From Halocafeteria seosinensis (lineage: Eukaryota > Sar > Bigyra > Bicosoecida), in NCBI GenBank assembly GCA_001687465.1, contig LVLI01000305.1, forward strand, positions 155,391 to 219,390: 64,000 nt of DNA. The letters run 5' to 3'. Position 1 is the first letter of the stretch, and each line of letters starts with the position of its first letter. The notes under the pieces are model-generated. The model did not search any database and was not told the origin of the DNA. It saw nothing but the letters and a program-made list of their open reading frames with translations. Below are positions 10,786-24,023 of the stretch, piece after piece. The position numbers and the translations under genes were made by a program.

Positions 10786-13700
10786 ATGCCTCCTAAACGA
10801 GGCCGTGGGCGTGGTCGTGGCCGGGGACGCCCCGGCACATCGACCCCACAAAGCCAAGAATCCACTTCTGTAGCGCATACACTATCTACAGCTCAAGCGA
10901 GCCGGTCAAGAACGGTATCTACTATGGCAAGTTCGTCATCCGTGTCGTCGGGTTCTGCTTCCTCTAGCGCAGCGAGGATACAGCAGGACCAAAACCGGGA
11001 GGAAGTGAAGGGACACGAGGAAGATGACCAAGGCGATGACACCGATACAGATAGTGATGTTACAAGTTCAAGCATATCTGACGACGAAGATGAAGATGCC
11101 GACTCAAGTCTGCGTCAACAGGAGGAAGAGGAGCGCCGGAATAGTAATCAGAGACAAGACGAGCAGGAGGAACTCAAAAAGTTACAAGAGGAGGCCGAGC
11201 AGCCTTTGCACGAATTGTACGAAATCTGGGAAAAGGCGACCGGCAAAACGTTAAGTAGTGCACCGAGGAATAAAGCGTCGCATGCGGCAACACCCACTGT
11301 GTCCTCCTCGTCTGCGTCTACTACAGCTTCTCTCCGTGGAACGAGTGCGGTACGAGGAGCAACCGGACGTGCCACTGCCGGACAAAATGCCGGGAAAATG
11401 AGGAGCCGGAAAGTAGCTGCACAAAAGAGTGCAAATGAGCCGAATGAAGGCAGTGCATCCGCCAATGGAAGCAATGTTACGAAGAGAGGAAGAGGAGCAG
11501 TGACAAGAGGGCGCGGCCGCGGTCGCGCGCGAGGCAGAGTGGATGTCGACAAGGCGACGGGGGAATCAAGTGTATCCGCTCATCACGATGCCCATGCTAG
11601 TGGAGGACCCAGTACAGATTTCGTAGCTAGCGAGGGCAACGGACAGTTGGCCCACCAAGGTACCAAGACTGGACGACCTAAGGGTCGAGGGCGGGGAGGA
11701 AAGAAAACTACGACCGGGAAGAAAAATGTTTCAGGGTCTTTTGAAGTAAGAACCTTGACAGACGCCGAAGCAAGATCACTGGAAGAAAGAGAAGAAGTAG
11801 CTGTCACACGTCTGGAAGAATTGGTTACCCGGCGGATGGAGGAAGGGTTTGTAGCTGGATACGGATGCAAGAGCCCTTTCGACCCCACTCAATGGGATAT
11901 TGACAAAAACTTTGAAGGGAACGAGCCCATTAAGTCGATATTACCTGCAAGCGAATCTACGGCATTTTGTGAACAGCTAATCTTCTGTCCGCAAGGCTAC
12001 TTTGACAAGGTTGGCGGCGAAGAGTTGTTGCAAAACAAGTGTTCGGGAATATCTGCCAAGTCCATGTCTGTTCAGAGTATGCAGTCAGGAACGTTTCCTT
12101 TATTCACCCCCTCTCACTTGCATTCCTTATTGGAGCCTGGTGTTATGCGAAGGTTGAAAGAATATGAATTCGAAGACTTTTATTTCCCCCCTGAGGACGC
12201 CGAAACAAGCGGTGAATCTACCATTGATCGCATAGAGAATGAAGGGAGCATAGACGAGACCAAAGCCCAGGGGCAAAATGGGAAAGCACAAAAGAGTCAC
12301 TGGGATTTTCTTCTAGGCGAAATGCAGTGGATGGCGGCAGATTTTCGAGATGAGCGGAAGAAGAAGTTCAATAAGGCGAAACGACTCGCCCAAAGCGCGT
12401 TGGCAGCTTATCGCCGCCGTGAGAAGAAAGCCCTTGCCAAAGCAAAGTCGTTTGAACGACAGCGGCGTAGAAGAGCGACTCAAATATCTAAGGCTGTCTC
12501 GCAACATTGGAGAAAAATCGACAAATTGGTAATTTGGAAACACCGCAGTCGATTAGAAGCAATGAGGAGAGAAGCCATGGATAAGCATCTAGCATTCCTT
12601 GTTGGACAGACCAAAAAGTATACGAAGATGATTGCTGGCGACATTCTTAAAGATAATAAAGGGCGTCGGCACTCCACCAAACGTGTTCTCCCGGAAGGTG
12701 ATCGTAGGCGGACAGCAGACGGAGATTCTGCTTCGTCGGCGCGACCGCTGAAGCGAAGACGGACAAGTGTTGCTTCTTCAATGCCTCAAGACGATGTGGC
12801 GTTGGACAGCACTCGCGAAGACGGGGATTCTTCAAGTGAACAATACACTGAGACCTCAGAAGAAGCGGACGATGAAGGGACTTTGGAGGAGGAGGAGAGA
12901 TGGGCAGAGCAACAACGAGAACGTGGTGAACTTGAAGATGAAGCTGACGAGGTAGAAGCGTTGAAGAATGATTTAGATGTACCGGTGGATCAACTTCGTG
13001 AACAATACGGCTATAACGCGGGTGAGAATGCGGATACATTGGATTATGAAGACAACGACAAGTCGAATGTGGATGCAGCCAGTGGTACGGACTCTGAAGA
13101 TGGCGAGGACTTTAGTGACGATCTGTCGGAAGTAGACGATGAGGAGACTCTTGAGGAAGAAGAGGCAAACAGAGACGTAAATGATGAGCAGGATGAATTG
13201 AATGCTCTTAAAGATGACTTGGACATCCCTATTGAAAAATTGCGAGAACAGTATGGTTCCGGGTCAACCGATGAGCAAACCACCAACGATAAGGAATACG
13301 AGGAGGCAAGTGACCACGGTGCGGGAAAAGCTGTGAAGTCCTCCTCATCGTCCAGCAAGCAACATAATAAAAGGCATGGTAGTCAATTGGAGCTTTCTGA
13401 CAGTGCCAAGCGAAAGCAATCCACGTATGGTACTCCATTCCTTCTCAGAAATGCAGAGCGTCTTCGAGGCTACCAGTTAGAGGGTTTGGACTGGTTAATC
13501 TCCCTTCATGATAAGCGGTTGAATGGTATTTTGGCAGATGAAATGGGTTTGGGTAAAACCATTCAAACAATCGCCTTGATAGCCTATTTGGCATGCTATC
13601 GGGCTATTTGGGGACCGCATCTGATTGTTGTTCCAACCTCAACGATTCTGAACTGGGAGATGGAGTTTAAGAGGTGGTGCCCTGCTCTGAAAGTAAAAAC

Positions 13701-16700
13701 TTATTTCGGCTCGCCGCAAGAGCGAAAAGAAAAGAGAGAAGGATGGACGAAACCGAATGCATTTCATATATGCATTACGAGTTACCAGATGGCCGTGAAA
13801 GATTCTACTATCTTTCGGAGAAAGCAGTGGTATTACATGATTCTAGACGAAGCTCATTATATAAAAAACTTTAAGAGCCAGCGCTGGCAGACCCTTCTGA
13901 CGGTAAATTCGCGGCGTCGACTATTGCTTACTGGTACACCTTTACAGAATAACCTGATTGAGCTGTGGTCGCTGATGCACTTTTTGATGCCAGACTTATT
14001 CCGCAGCCAAAGTGAGTTCAAAGAGTGGTTTTCAACTCCTTTGACCGCTCATGTCGAAGGCATTTCTCAAGTGGATTCAAATTTAATCAACAAGCTACAC
14101 TCCGTTCTCAGACCGTTTGTATTACGGAGACTGAAGAAGGAAGTTGAGCTCCAGTTGCCGGGAAAATATGAAAAAGTAATCAACTGTGAACTAAGCAAGA
14201 GACAGAGGTATCTTTACGAAGAGTATATGTCCAGATCTTCTACGCGCTCTACCTTAGAAGGGGGAGGATTCATGAGTATGATGAATGTCTTGATGCAGCT
14301 ACGCAAAGTGTGTAACCACCCGGATCTATTTGAACCCAGACCCATCCAGTCCCCCGTTCATGTAGGCGCTTTGTCCTGCCATTTTGCCCCTTACATGCTT
14401 CCGCCTGCTGCTAGAAGTGCATCATCCTCTGAGGCCACGGGATTCGGAGGTGCGGCCGTAGTTTCCTCAAAATTTTATTGGCTGGGGGATATATTTCATA
14501 GCACTGATAATGAAATTGGTGGCTCCCATATGGAGACGATGGAGCTTTCTGACGAGAGCCAACGACTTGCTAGTGCCCTGAGAAATGCTAGCTCGCTCGA
14601 GTTTAGCGGCTCTTTTGGTTTTGGAAGAGTACACGTTCCTCTATTGGGTTTCTATGTACCCGCTACATTTCAGCAGCCGCATAGATGCCTATCCCGGACA
14701 GCTAGCAATTTACCTGCGTATATCGAGTCCCTTCCTGGAGTTCCTGACTCCATAGACATTGGAAGTCATGGCTTGTGCTTGGCGGATCTTGAACAAGGAT
14801 CTTGTTCCCAGTACGCTGCTAAACGTTTGCTTGAGCTGATGCCGAACGGAGATACATGGAGCACTGCAATCGGAAGTGAAGAAAATGCAGCGTTTCGTTC
14901 TAGCATCAATGGGTGTGACAATGACATTGAACCTGTCATGAGAAGTGAATCGCATCAAACGTTGAGAGAAAGTACTACGCAAAGCATTTTGAACTCTTAC
15001 GCAATCGACCATTCTCATACAATAGCAGCTGTGGCTGCCACCGGGGTGGATGTTCGCGATATTGCAGGTTCGGCAGCAGCCTCGAAGGAAGAGAGTAAGA
15101 GTGACGGTGAACAGTTTTCCGAGGAACGATTCAGGGAGTTGATGAATTACGCCATTGTTGAGTCGAAAAGAATCCGCCTATTGCGTAGCGCAAAAGAAAC
15201 GCATCGCCGAAAGGAGCAACTGAAACCTCTTCTGGCCACTTTGGCTGCTACCCATTATTACTCGGGACAGTCTCGGGAGAAAAGGGCAAACAGGCTGGCG
15301 AATATCAATTCCAAGAGATGCCGAAGTATCAGTAACTTGGCTATGGGTAGAGATGTGCATGAAGCTTGCTTTATCGGTCCATCGGCTGCGAATGAGTCTG
15401 TTTTTCTCTCACATGGCTTTTGGCGACATGTGCCGCGTGTCCGGGACCAGCTCAAGAGAGCGCGGGAGACGAAGGAGTCCGCCCTGCAACCTTGGAACTA
15501 CAGTCAGACTTTGCGTAAACTCACTCGTACCCTACCGGAACGTTGCACTAGCGTATCGCCATGGATAAGGAAATTGAAGTGTTACATTCCGAAGGTGTCC
15601 GCTGGTATGACACGTATAGAAGTTGGTAGCAGCCCGCACAATGGTGTTGTTAAGACAAACTATGTGCTCGGCGCAGCGCACACAGCTCTGCGACGAAGCT
15701 CTACTTTGAGACACCGGCATGAAGGTGACAACAGGCTGGCATTTCCTGATAAATTCTTGCTCCAATTTGATTGCGGCAAACTACAGGCGTTAGATCAACT
15801 GCTTCGCGAACGGAAGGCTGGTGGTCATCGATGTTTGATATTTACCCAGATGACGCGGATGCTAGATATCCTTGAGATATTTCTGAACTTCCACGGTCAC
15901 ATGTACTTGCGACTTGATGGGTCTACCTCCGTAGAAGAGAGACAGAGGTTGATGGAGCGGTTCAATGAAGATGACAAGGTGTTCGTGTTCATTCTGAGTA
16001 CTCGATCAGGTGGTCTTGGAGTAAACTTGACTGGGGCGGATTCAGTCATATTTTACGACAGCGACTGGAACCCTAGTATGGATACGCAAGCGCAAGATAG
16101 AGCACACCGTATCGGACAGACGCGTGATGTGACTATCTATAGACTCATTACCTCTCGAACTGTGGAAGAAAATATTCTGCTGAAGTCTCGCCAGAAGGCA
16201 GAGATAGCACGACTTTCGTTGCAAAGCGGGGGCTTTCGAACCTCTGCGCAAGATGAAGACTCCGGTACGAGTGATTTCTCCAATCTGTCGGTTCTCGGTA
16301 ATTCAACAGATCTACGATCAATCGTCACTGGTGATGTTCGCACTGTTCACGAGAAAACTAACGAAGCGAATGCGCAGGATGATCTGCGCAATGGCGAAGA
16401 ACAGCAAAATGTTGTCGCTGCTATGGAAGCCGTCGAAGATGAAGCAGATGTGGCTGCACAGAGGGCTTTGAAGACTGAAATGGAACAAAATGCAAACGAA
16501 TTTGACGAGAAAGAAGAAGGGGTCGAGAATCAAAATCAATCCTCCTCAAAGCAGAACGCAAGTACCGGAGAGGCTAATGCGGAAGGGCAAAGTAAACCGC
16601 AAGAAGAAGAGGATGATTTGCTATCTGGTGTCAAAGGGCTCACCGATGTCAATGTGTCTGAAACCAACAGCACCGAGGGTAAAACAGTTGACCGAGTCGC

Positions 16701-18816
16701 TCAAGCGGCAGCGAGATTCCAAGCCATAGAAAGCAAAATGAGTAAATGCGACAAATATGGTCTTGTGCATCGGGAGAAAGTTGATCCTCACCCTTACGTG
16801 GCACCGGAGGTAATTGAAGAGATGGAGTCTCGCTTCCGCCTGCAAGAAGAAGCCTGGGAACTTGATCAGCTTCGCCGTATCAAAGAGGAAGAAGAGTACT
16901 CGAACAGAGCTGACATGGAATTGCTTCAGTTGGATGATAGTGGGAGTGGTACTCGCGAAGAAGCTATGAACAATGCAGTGAAGAAGGGGAGCAAACTGTA
17001 TTTTGACACACTGAGGGATTTGAGGAGAGAGGAGCGCCGACGGGAGCTGTCAGGAAAGCCGTGGGTGTTTCGTCGGGATGTCGACACGGGGAGCTATTTT
17101 TATCTAAACGAGGATACAAAAGAAAGTACATGGGCACGTCCGCGCGTCCTTCTTCGACGCGATGAGCTATTCTTCGTTTCGCATGCTGGATGGGGCCCAC
17201 TCTTGGGGATCAGCAAAATTGCTCACAGCATACTCAGCTGCTTTACGCCTAAAGAGCGTTTACGGTACTCTACGGTGTGCAAGTTTTGGGCTGCTGCAGT
17301 GAGACATCCTATGTTTATGCATTTCGTTTCAATGGATTCACCGCCGGCCAACTCTGACGAAGAAGTATACCATAAGCGACTCTGGGGCTCTCTGAAGGAG
17401 GCAGTGGAGGCTGCACAATCTGGTGCAACTATAGTTTTGTCGCTGGGATCCCATGCTGTGAACAAGGACGTCATTGTTGACAAACCTGTGCGCATCCTTG
17501 CGGAGGGCGCCAACATTACAGGCGGAGTTGAGCGATATAACGCCGTGCTGTCAGATTGGTTCTTGACGGCTCAGGGAAAGTGGATGCACTGGGCAGACTT
17601 CGAGAGATTTGGCTTGGAACGGGGAACTCCTGTCTTTGATACCCTTTCGAGTTATCTTGAAAACAACAAGGGACAGACGTTGAGACAGACAGCGTCCAAT
17701 ATCCTTCGAAGTAATGGACCGCAAGTACAGCTTCTTTCTTTGGGGGAGGAGACTGGTGTCTCTCCAAACTCGGTAGGAGTACATTTTGAATACAGCAGTG
17801 ACTATGGAGGGCTCGTTCTCTCCTCTGGGTCAAAGACGTCTCTCCTGGCCAACGCTGAGAGATGTTTGGTGCGACTTGAAGGATGCATAATTTGGCGGGC
17901 ACGCGCAGGGCTTATTGCGGGCGTGGCTCTCCGCAACGTCAGCACAGCTCACTCAGACGGAAGATCATCTCATGCGATTATGATGGACCCCTGTAGCCGC
18001 GTTGATTTGATACGTTGCGATATTGGCACTGCCTCTCAATCCTTGTCCCCTATTGTGGGGTTCAATGGGACATCTAGCTGTCCAACTACAGTTCGACTAA
18101 TCTCTTCCAAGTTGCATGGCCCGTTTCGACCCCACAATATGCACAGCAAGTCTGTTTGCCCAAGCAGTGGTTTAGTAATGCAAGGCCCCTATTGTAGTTT
18201 TTCTTGCTACGGGTCTACGATCAAGCATTTTGGTGGCTGTGGAATTGCTCTTTTCGGGAATGCTGTGAATGGCTTAGTTCACCGTTGTTGCCTCGAAGGA
18301 AACCGCGCATCTGGTATCCGGATTGTTCCCGGGGGCAATGGTGATTCTGCACGGAGTGTTGTATTAATTGATCAGAGCATTCTATTCAACAATGGTTCGA
18401 ACTCATTGGATCTGGGAAGTGGAGTGAATCTATTTCCTTTGGAGAGTAAGTTGCCCGTACGGTCGTCTCTGCTGGCGGATGAAGCAATGCCGCCGCTATC
18501 ACGGGAGAGTAAGAATGACATCAGGAAGCAGCTCTTTGGCTCCACCTATACCTGTTTGCTTCTCACTCGGTGGTCCGACATTACTCTTCGGTCGGGTGAG
18601 TCGGGTATTTCAGCGAGGAGCAATGGCTCAAAGCTAGTGGTCACGAAGTCTCAGGAAGTGGGTCAGCAAAGGTCGCCACAGTCTGCCCCGGTTTTACAAG
18701 AAGTACTCAATTTGCTCAACGAAGATACACAAGTGTCTGCCTCATCTGTCAAGCGTGATTCCAGCCCCAGTTTGCCCGCTGCCTCCACGAAGACGAAATA
18801 TGCGAGACGGTGGTAA
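10786..18816 (+). CDS. SWR1/SRCAP-type chromatin remodeller fused to WW, F-box-like and beta-helix domains
   Basis: One uninterrupted 8-kb frame, 2676 residues. Domain order: RG-rich and low-complexity basic N-terminus; HSA domain (about 503-575, starting HWDFLLGEMQWMAADF); two acidic SWR1-like boxes (LDVPVDQLREQYG and LDIPIEKLREQYG); SNF2 N-lobe with Walker A DEMGLGKT (about 917-924) and DEAH (about 1021); a large insert of about 370 residues typical of split SWR1/INO80 ATPases; helicase C-lobe (about 1660-1800) with QAQDRAHRIGQ. So it should slide or edit nucleosomes, probably H2A.Z exchange, in the nucleus. Beyond the ATPase it continues into a WW domain (about 2088-2120, YFYLNEDTKESTW), an F-box-like segment (about 2139-2185, PKERLRYSTVCKFW) and a region resembling right-handed beta-helix repeats (about 2200-2560). 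F-box plus beta-helix is the FBXO10/11 arrangement. The fusion is in one exon, so it is not a splicing-model artefact. Confidence 0.9.
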   Translation: MPPKRGRGRGRGRGRPGTSTPQSQESTSVAHTLSTAQASRSRTVSTMASSSSVSSGSASSSAARIQQDQNREEVKGHEEDDQGDDTDTDSDVTSSSISDDEDEDADSSLRQQEEEERRNSNQRQDEQEELKKLQEEAEQPLHELYEIWEKATGKTLSSAPRNKASHAATPTVSSSSASTTASLRGTSAVRGATGRATAGQNAGKMRSRKVAAQKSANEPNEGSASANGSNVTKRGRGAVTRGRGRGRARGRVDVDKATGESSVSAHHDAHASGGPSTDFVASEGNGQLAHQGTKTGRPKGRGRGGKKTTTGKKNVSGSFEVRTLTDAEARSLEEREEVAVTRLEELVTRRMEEGFVAGYGCKSPFDPTQWDIDKNFEGNEPIKSILPASESTAFCEQLIFCPQGYFDKVGGEELLQNKCSGISAKSMSVQSMQSGTFPLFTPSHLHSLLEPGVMRRLKEYEFEDFYFPPEDAETSGESTIDRIENEGSIDETKAQGQNGKAQKSHWDFLLGEMQWMAADFRDERKKKFNKAKRLAQSALAAYRRREKKALAKAKSFERQRRRRATQISKAVSQHWRKIDKLVIWKHRSRLEAMRREAMDKHLAFLVGQTKKYTKMIAGDILKDNKGRRHSTKRVLPEGDRRRTADGDSASSARPLKRRRTSVASSMPQDDVALDSTREDGDSSSEQYTETSEEADDEGTLEEEERWAEQQRERGELEDEADEVEALKNDLDVPVDQLREQYGYNAGENADTLDYEDNDKSNVDAASGTDSEDGEDFSDDLSEVDDEETLEEEEANRDVNDEQDELNALKDDLDIPIEKLREQYGSGSTDEQTTNDKEYEEASDHGAGKAVKSSSSSSKQHNKRHGSQLELSDSAKRKQSTYGTPFLLRNAERLRGYQLEGLDWLISLHDKRLNGILADEMGLGKTIQTIALIAYLACYRAIWGPHLIVVPTSTILNWEMEFKRWCPALKVKTYFGSPQERKEKREGWTKPNAFHICITSYQMAVKDSTIFRRKQWYYMILDEAHYIKNFKSQRWQTLLTVNSRRRLLLTGTPLQNNLIELWSLMHFLMPDLFRSQSEFKEWFSTPLTAHVEGISQVDSNLINKLHSVLRPFVLRRLKKEVELQLPGKYEKVINCELSKRQRYLYEEYMSRSSTRSTLEGGGFMSMMNVLMQLRKVCNHPDLFEPRPIQSPVHVGALSCHFAPYMLPPAARSASSSEATGFGGAAVVSSKFYWLGDIFHSTDNEIGGSHMETMELSDESQRLASALRNASSLEFSGSFGFGRVHVPLLGFYVPATFQQPHRCLSRTASNLPAYIESLPGVPDSIDIGSHGLCLADLEQGSCSQYAAKRLLELMPNGDTWSTAIGSEENAAFRSSINGCDNDIEPVMRSESHQTLRESTTQSILNSYAIDHSHTIAAVAATGVDVRDIAGSAAASKEESKSDGEQFSEERFRELMNYAIVESKRIRLLRSAKETHRRKEQLKPLLATLAATHYYSGQSREKRANRLANINSKRCRSISNLAMGRDVHEACFIGPSAANESVFLSHGFWRHVPRVRDQLKRARETKESALQPWNYSQTLRKLTRTLPERCTSVSPWIRKLKCYIPKVSAGMTRIEVGSSPHNGVVKTNYVLGAAHTALRRSSTLRHRHEGDNRLAFPDKFLLQFDCGKLQALDQLLRERKAGGHRCLIFTQMTRMLDILEIFLNFHGHMYLRLDGSTSVEERQRLMERFNEDDKVFVFILSTRSGGLGVNLTGADSVIFYDSDWNPSMDTQAQDRAHRIGQTRDVTIYRLITSRTVEENILLKSRQKAEIARLSLQSGGFRTSAQDEDSGTSDFSNLSVLGNSTDLRSIVTGDVRTVHEKTNEANAQDDLRNGEEQQNVVAAMEAVEDEADVAAQRALKTEMEQNANEFDEKEEGVENQNQSSSKQNASTGEANAEGQSKPQEEEDDLLSGVKGLTDVNVSETNSTEGKTVDRVAQAAARFQAIESKMSKCDKYGLVHREKVDPHPYVAPEVIEEMESRFRLQEEAWELDQLRRIKEEEEYSNRADMELLQLDDSGSGTREEAMNNAVKKGSKLYFDTLRDLRREERRRELSGKPWVFRRDVDTGSYFYLNEDTKESTWARPRVLLRRDELFFVSHAGWGPLLGISKIAHSILSCFTPKERLRYSTVCKFWAAAVRHPMFMHFVSMDSPPANSDEEVYHKRLWGSLKEAVEAAQSGATIVLSLGSHAVNKDVIVDKPVRILAEGANITGGVERYNAVLSDWFLTAQGKWMHWADFERFGLERGTPVFDTLSSYLENNKGQTLRQTASNILRSNGPQVQLLSLGEETGVSPNSVGVHFEYSSDYGGLVLSSGSKTSLLANAERCLVRLEGCIIWRARAGLIAGVALRNVSTAHSDGRSSHAIMMDPCSRVDLIRCDIGTASQSLSPIVGFNGTSSCPTTVRLISSKLHGPFRPHNMHSKSVCPSSGLVMQGPYCSFSCYGSTIKHFGGCGIALFGNAVNGLVHRCCLEGNRASGIRIVPGGNGDSARSVVLIDQSILFNNGSNSLDLGSGVNLFPLESKLPVRSSLLADEAMPPLSRESKNDIRKQLFGSTYTCLLLTRWSDITLRSGESGISARSNGSKLVVTKSQEVGQQRSPQSAPVLQEVLNLLNEDTQVSASSVKRDSSPSLPAASTKTKYARRW

Positions 18817-18940
18817 TAGGGAATAGGTAGGTTCATGAAAGAAAATGTTTATACAGCGTAGAGTTCGGCAATAGGTGCGTTGTAATCATTGGTTGAACTG
18901 ACAAAAATCGAATGCGGGAAAGTCCACGCTTCGTAGCACT

Positions 18941-21229
18941 TTAAGACTCAGTGGCACCAGCACTCTCCTGATGAATGTTCTTTTGACCAGCAACACCACC
19001 AACCTGCTCATACATTTGATCAATAGCCTTTTGATATTGTTTTTGGGCTGGTGCACGCTTCAACTTGAATGAAGGAGTTAGCAGATCCTCCGGAGTCCAG
19101 GGTTTTGGTTCCAAATGAATGGACACAACTTTTTCGAAGCCACGGAGATCAGCATCCTTGCCGACGCGTCTCATGTCATCCAAAACAACTTGCTTGAAAT
19201 TCTCATCATTACACAGCTCTTCGAAAGACCTTCCTTCGAACTGCTTCCCTGCTTCAGTGTTGCGGTAGTTACCGTCCACGTAGTCCTGGTCTGGGACTAC
19301 AATCGCCACTAAGCTGGACTGGTACGAGTTACCGTATACAAATATTTGTGCAACAAATGGACTCTTCATGTATACGTTTTCTATCTTCTCGGCTGCTACG
19401 TATTCACCTTGAGCCAACTTGAAAATGTTCTTTATTCGGTCGAAGATCCGTAGGTTGCCATTCTCGTCCCACAGTCCTACGTCCCCGCTATGAAGCCATT
19501 CGTCAGAATCGAGCGTTTCTTGTGTCTTCTCAGGGTTTTTGTAGTACCCAAGGAAGACGTTTGGCCCACGGAAGCAAACTTCTCCTCTTCCGTAGCATCG
19601 GATGCCCTCCCGGATCACGTTTCCGTTCTCGTCCACTTCACGCCCATGATACTCGTCCGTTACAAGGTAACCCATTTCGTTTACGCTCTCGAGTCGAACC
19701 TCATTGCAAGCCAGGGGTACTCCGACATGCCCAAGAGAAGCCTGATCTTCGAAAGTCGAGACTGTAGCAGCGGCTGAGCATTCTGTTTGTCCGTAGCCTT
19801 CGAGTACTGGGCATCCAAAAACAACCCTAAGGAACTCCATAACATGTGGTGCGATGGGGGCGGATCCAGTTAGCATGACTTTGCATCTATCTAGGCCTAG
19901 ATTCTTTTTCACCTTGTTCAGGATGACAAGGTCCCACCAGCCATGTGTGAGATGTCCCCCTTTCTTGAGCCAGTACTTCTTTGCTTCCAGTGCACTTTCA
20001 AACAAGGACTTCTTCATCCCACCCAGGCTCTCGAACTTTCCAGTAATTTTATCATAAATTTTGTTGTATAGGCGGGGAACGGATGGAAAAATAGTAGGGC
20101 GTAGTTTGGCAATGTCCTCAGTCAATTTTCTAACATCTCCTTGAAAGAAACCTGCACAAGCTCCATTCATCAGAACGAAGGTCATCACCAGTCTTTCGAA
20201 GGCATGAGCCAAGGGGAGATACGACAGATGCACGTCCCCCGAATCAACATGAACACCCGCGTATAAGGCCCCGGAAGCATCAGATAACAAGTTCTTGTGC
20301 GTGGTCATCACCTGCAGTCAGTACGCCGAAAAACTACCGCCGTTAAGTGACTGAATGCGCATACGCTTTCAGGGTTGTACATATACTTACACCTTTTGGA
20401 TTACCGGTCGTGCCCGATGTGTACACGATTGTGGCTAGGTCATCAGGCTCTGGTTCACGATGCTTTTGTGGATTCCCTTTACCCATTTCTGCCAGCTCAG
20501 AAAAACTTCTAAGAGTTAGCCCCACTTGCTTTGCTTCTTCACGCTGCTCTTCCGTTACATCTTCAAACTGGAAAATGTTGGTGAAATGTTTCATATCTTC
20601 ACCCTTTTCCTTTTTTGTTTTGATGAGCGTCTTCGTTTCCACGGCGCTGCAACAAACGCTATGCATGCCGGTCTGGTTCATAATGAAGGAAATCGCTTCG
20701 GGACCCAACGTGTCATACAGAGGCACGAGGATAAGCTTGTAGGCATTGCATGCTTGCTCAGTGACAACCCATTCATAACGATTCTTCGAGTAGATACCAA
20801 CCAGTTGATACCCATCATCATTCGGGGGACATGCATCCAAGTGCAACAGCCCACTGCCAATGTTATCACGCTTCTCAGCGATTTCGTTGTATGTGAACCA
20901 CACAAATTCTCCCGCGACACCATCTTCCATTTGGCGATAACCCTGGAACAATACGATACGTAAGGAACAAACCAACCACTTTTACCATGCGCACCACACG
21001 TACCAAGCAAGGTTTCTCGCCAGCCAGGCGGCGGCCCCTTTCGAAAGCGCCATACAGTGTTTGCGCATCGTCGTAAAAGTACGGCTTCAATTCACTAGCG
21101 TATTTTGCATTCCGACGCACTTCACCCTGTTGCAACGTAAATTCTTCTGTTCCACGACAACGACTGGAGGAGGAATCGAGGACTATTCCAACTTACCAGT
21201 CCTTTGGCGTGGTCTGCAGTGTTGGGCAT
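18941..21229 (-). CDS. Long-chain acyl-CoA synthetase (4 exons)
   Basis: Activates fatty acids to acyl-CoA through an acyl-adenylate. Exons: 21229-21197 (tentative), 21126-21004, 20942-20391 and 20311-18941, all joined in phase 0, giving about 692 residues, normal for eukaryotic LACS/ACSL. Motifs: the early YFYDDAQTLYGAFERG box, the AMP-binding signature TIVYTSGTTGNPKGV split by the third intron, PLAHAFERL, GYGQTECSAA, the GEVCFRGPNVFLGYYK region, HSGDVG and the DRIKNIFKLAQGEYVAAEKI linker. There is no membrane segment beyond the weakly hydrophobic parts usual for the family and no obvious peroxisomal signal (C-terminus GATES). The first exon (11 codons) is the weakest part; a slightly longer second exon reading into EEFTLQQ upstream would also fit the family. 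The stop is 124 bp from that of the convergent SWR1-like gene. Confidence 0.9.
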
Positions 21230-23766
<2,537 letters not shown>

Positions 23767-23946
23767 GATTATCTCAAGTCGGTTTCCAGATTAAGAGTTA
23801 TCATCATCTTGCATCAGCAGAGCATCGTCAGGCATCGATGATGAATCTGGGCCTCTCTTCTGATAATTCTAGTGAATATCTATCACGCAGATGTAAACAT
23901 CAATACACTCTTGGGGTTACCCAGATGCCCTCAGCATAATGGCAAG

Positions 23947-23964
23947 AAAAAAAAAAAAAAAAAA
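23947..23964. repeat. Poly(A) tract, 18 bp
   Basis: An A18 run 180 bp after the epimerase stop. It may be a simple repeat or the tail of an inserted retroposed sequence; no target-site duplication was found. Confidence 0.8.
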
Positions 23965-24023
23965 TTAGTTTTCGCTCAAAATCATCGATTGGTTTATGCC
24001 CATTCACTCCATATGTTTTTCCA

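Noticed and set aside
11148-11888. Antisense open frames under the SWR1-like gene
   Set aside because: Long minus-strand frames here mirror the low-complexity coding strand and have no independent support.
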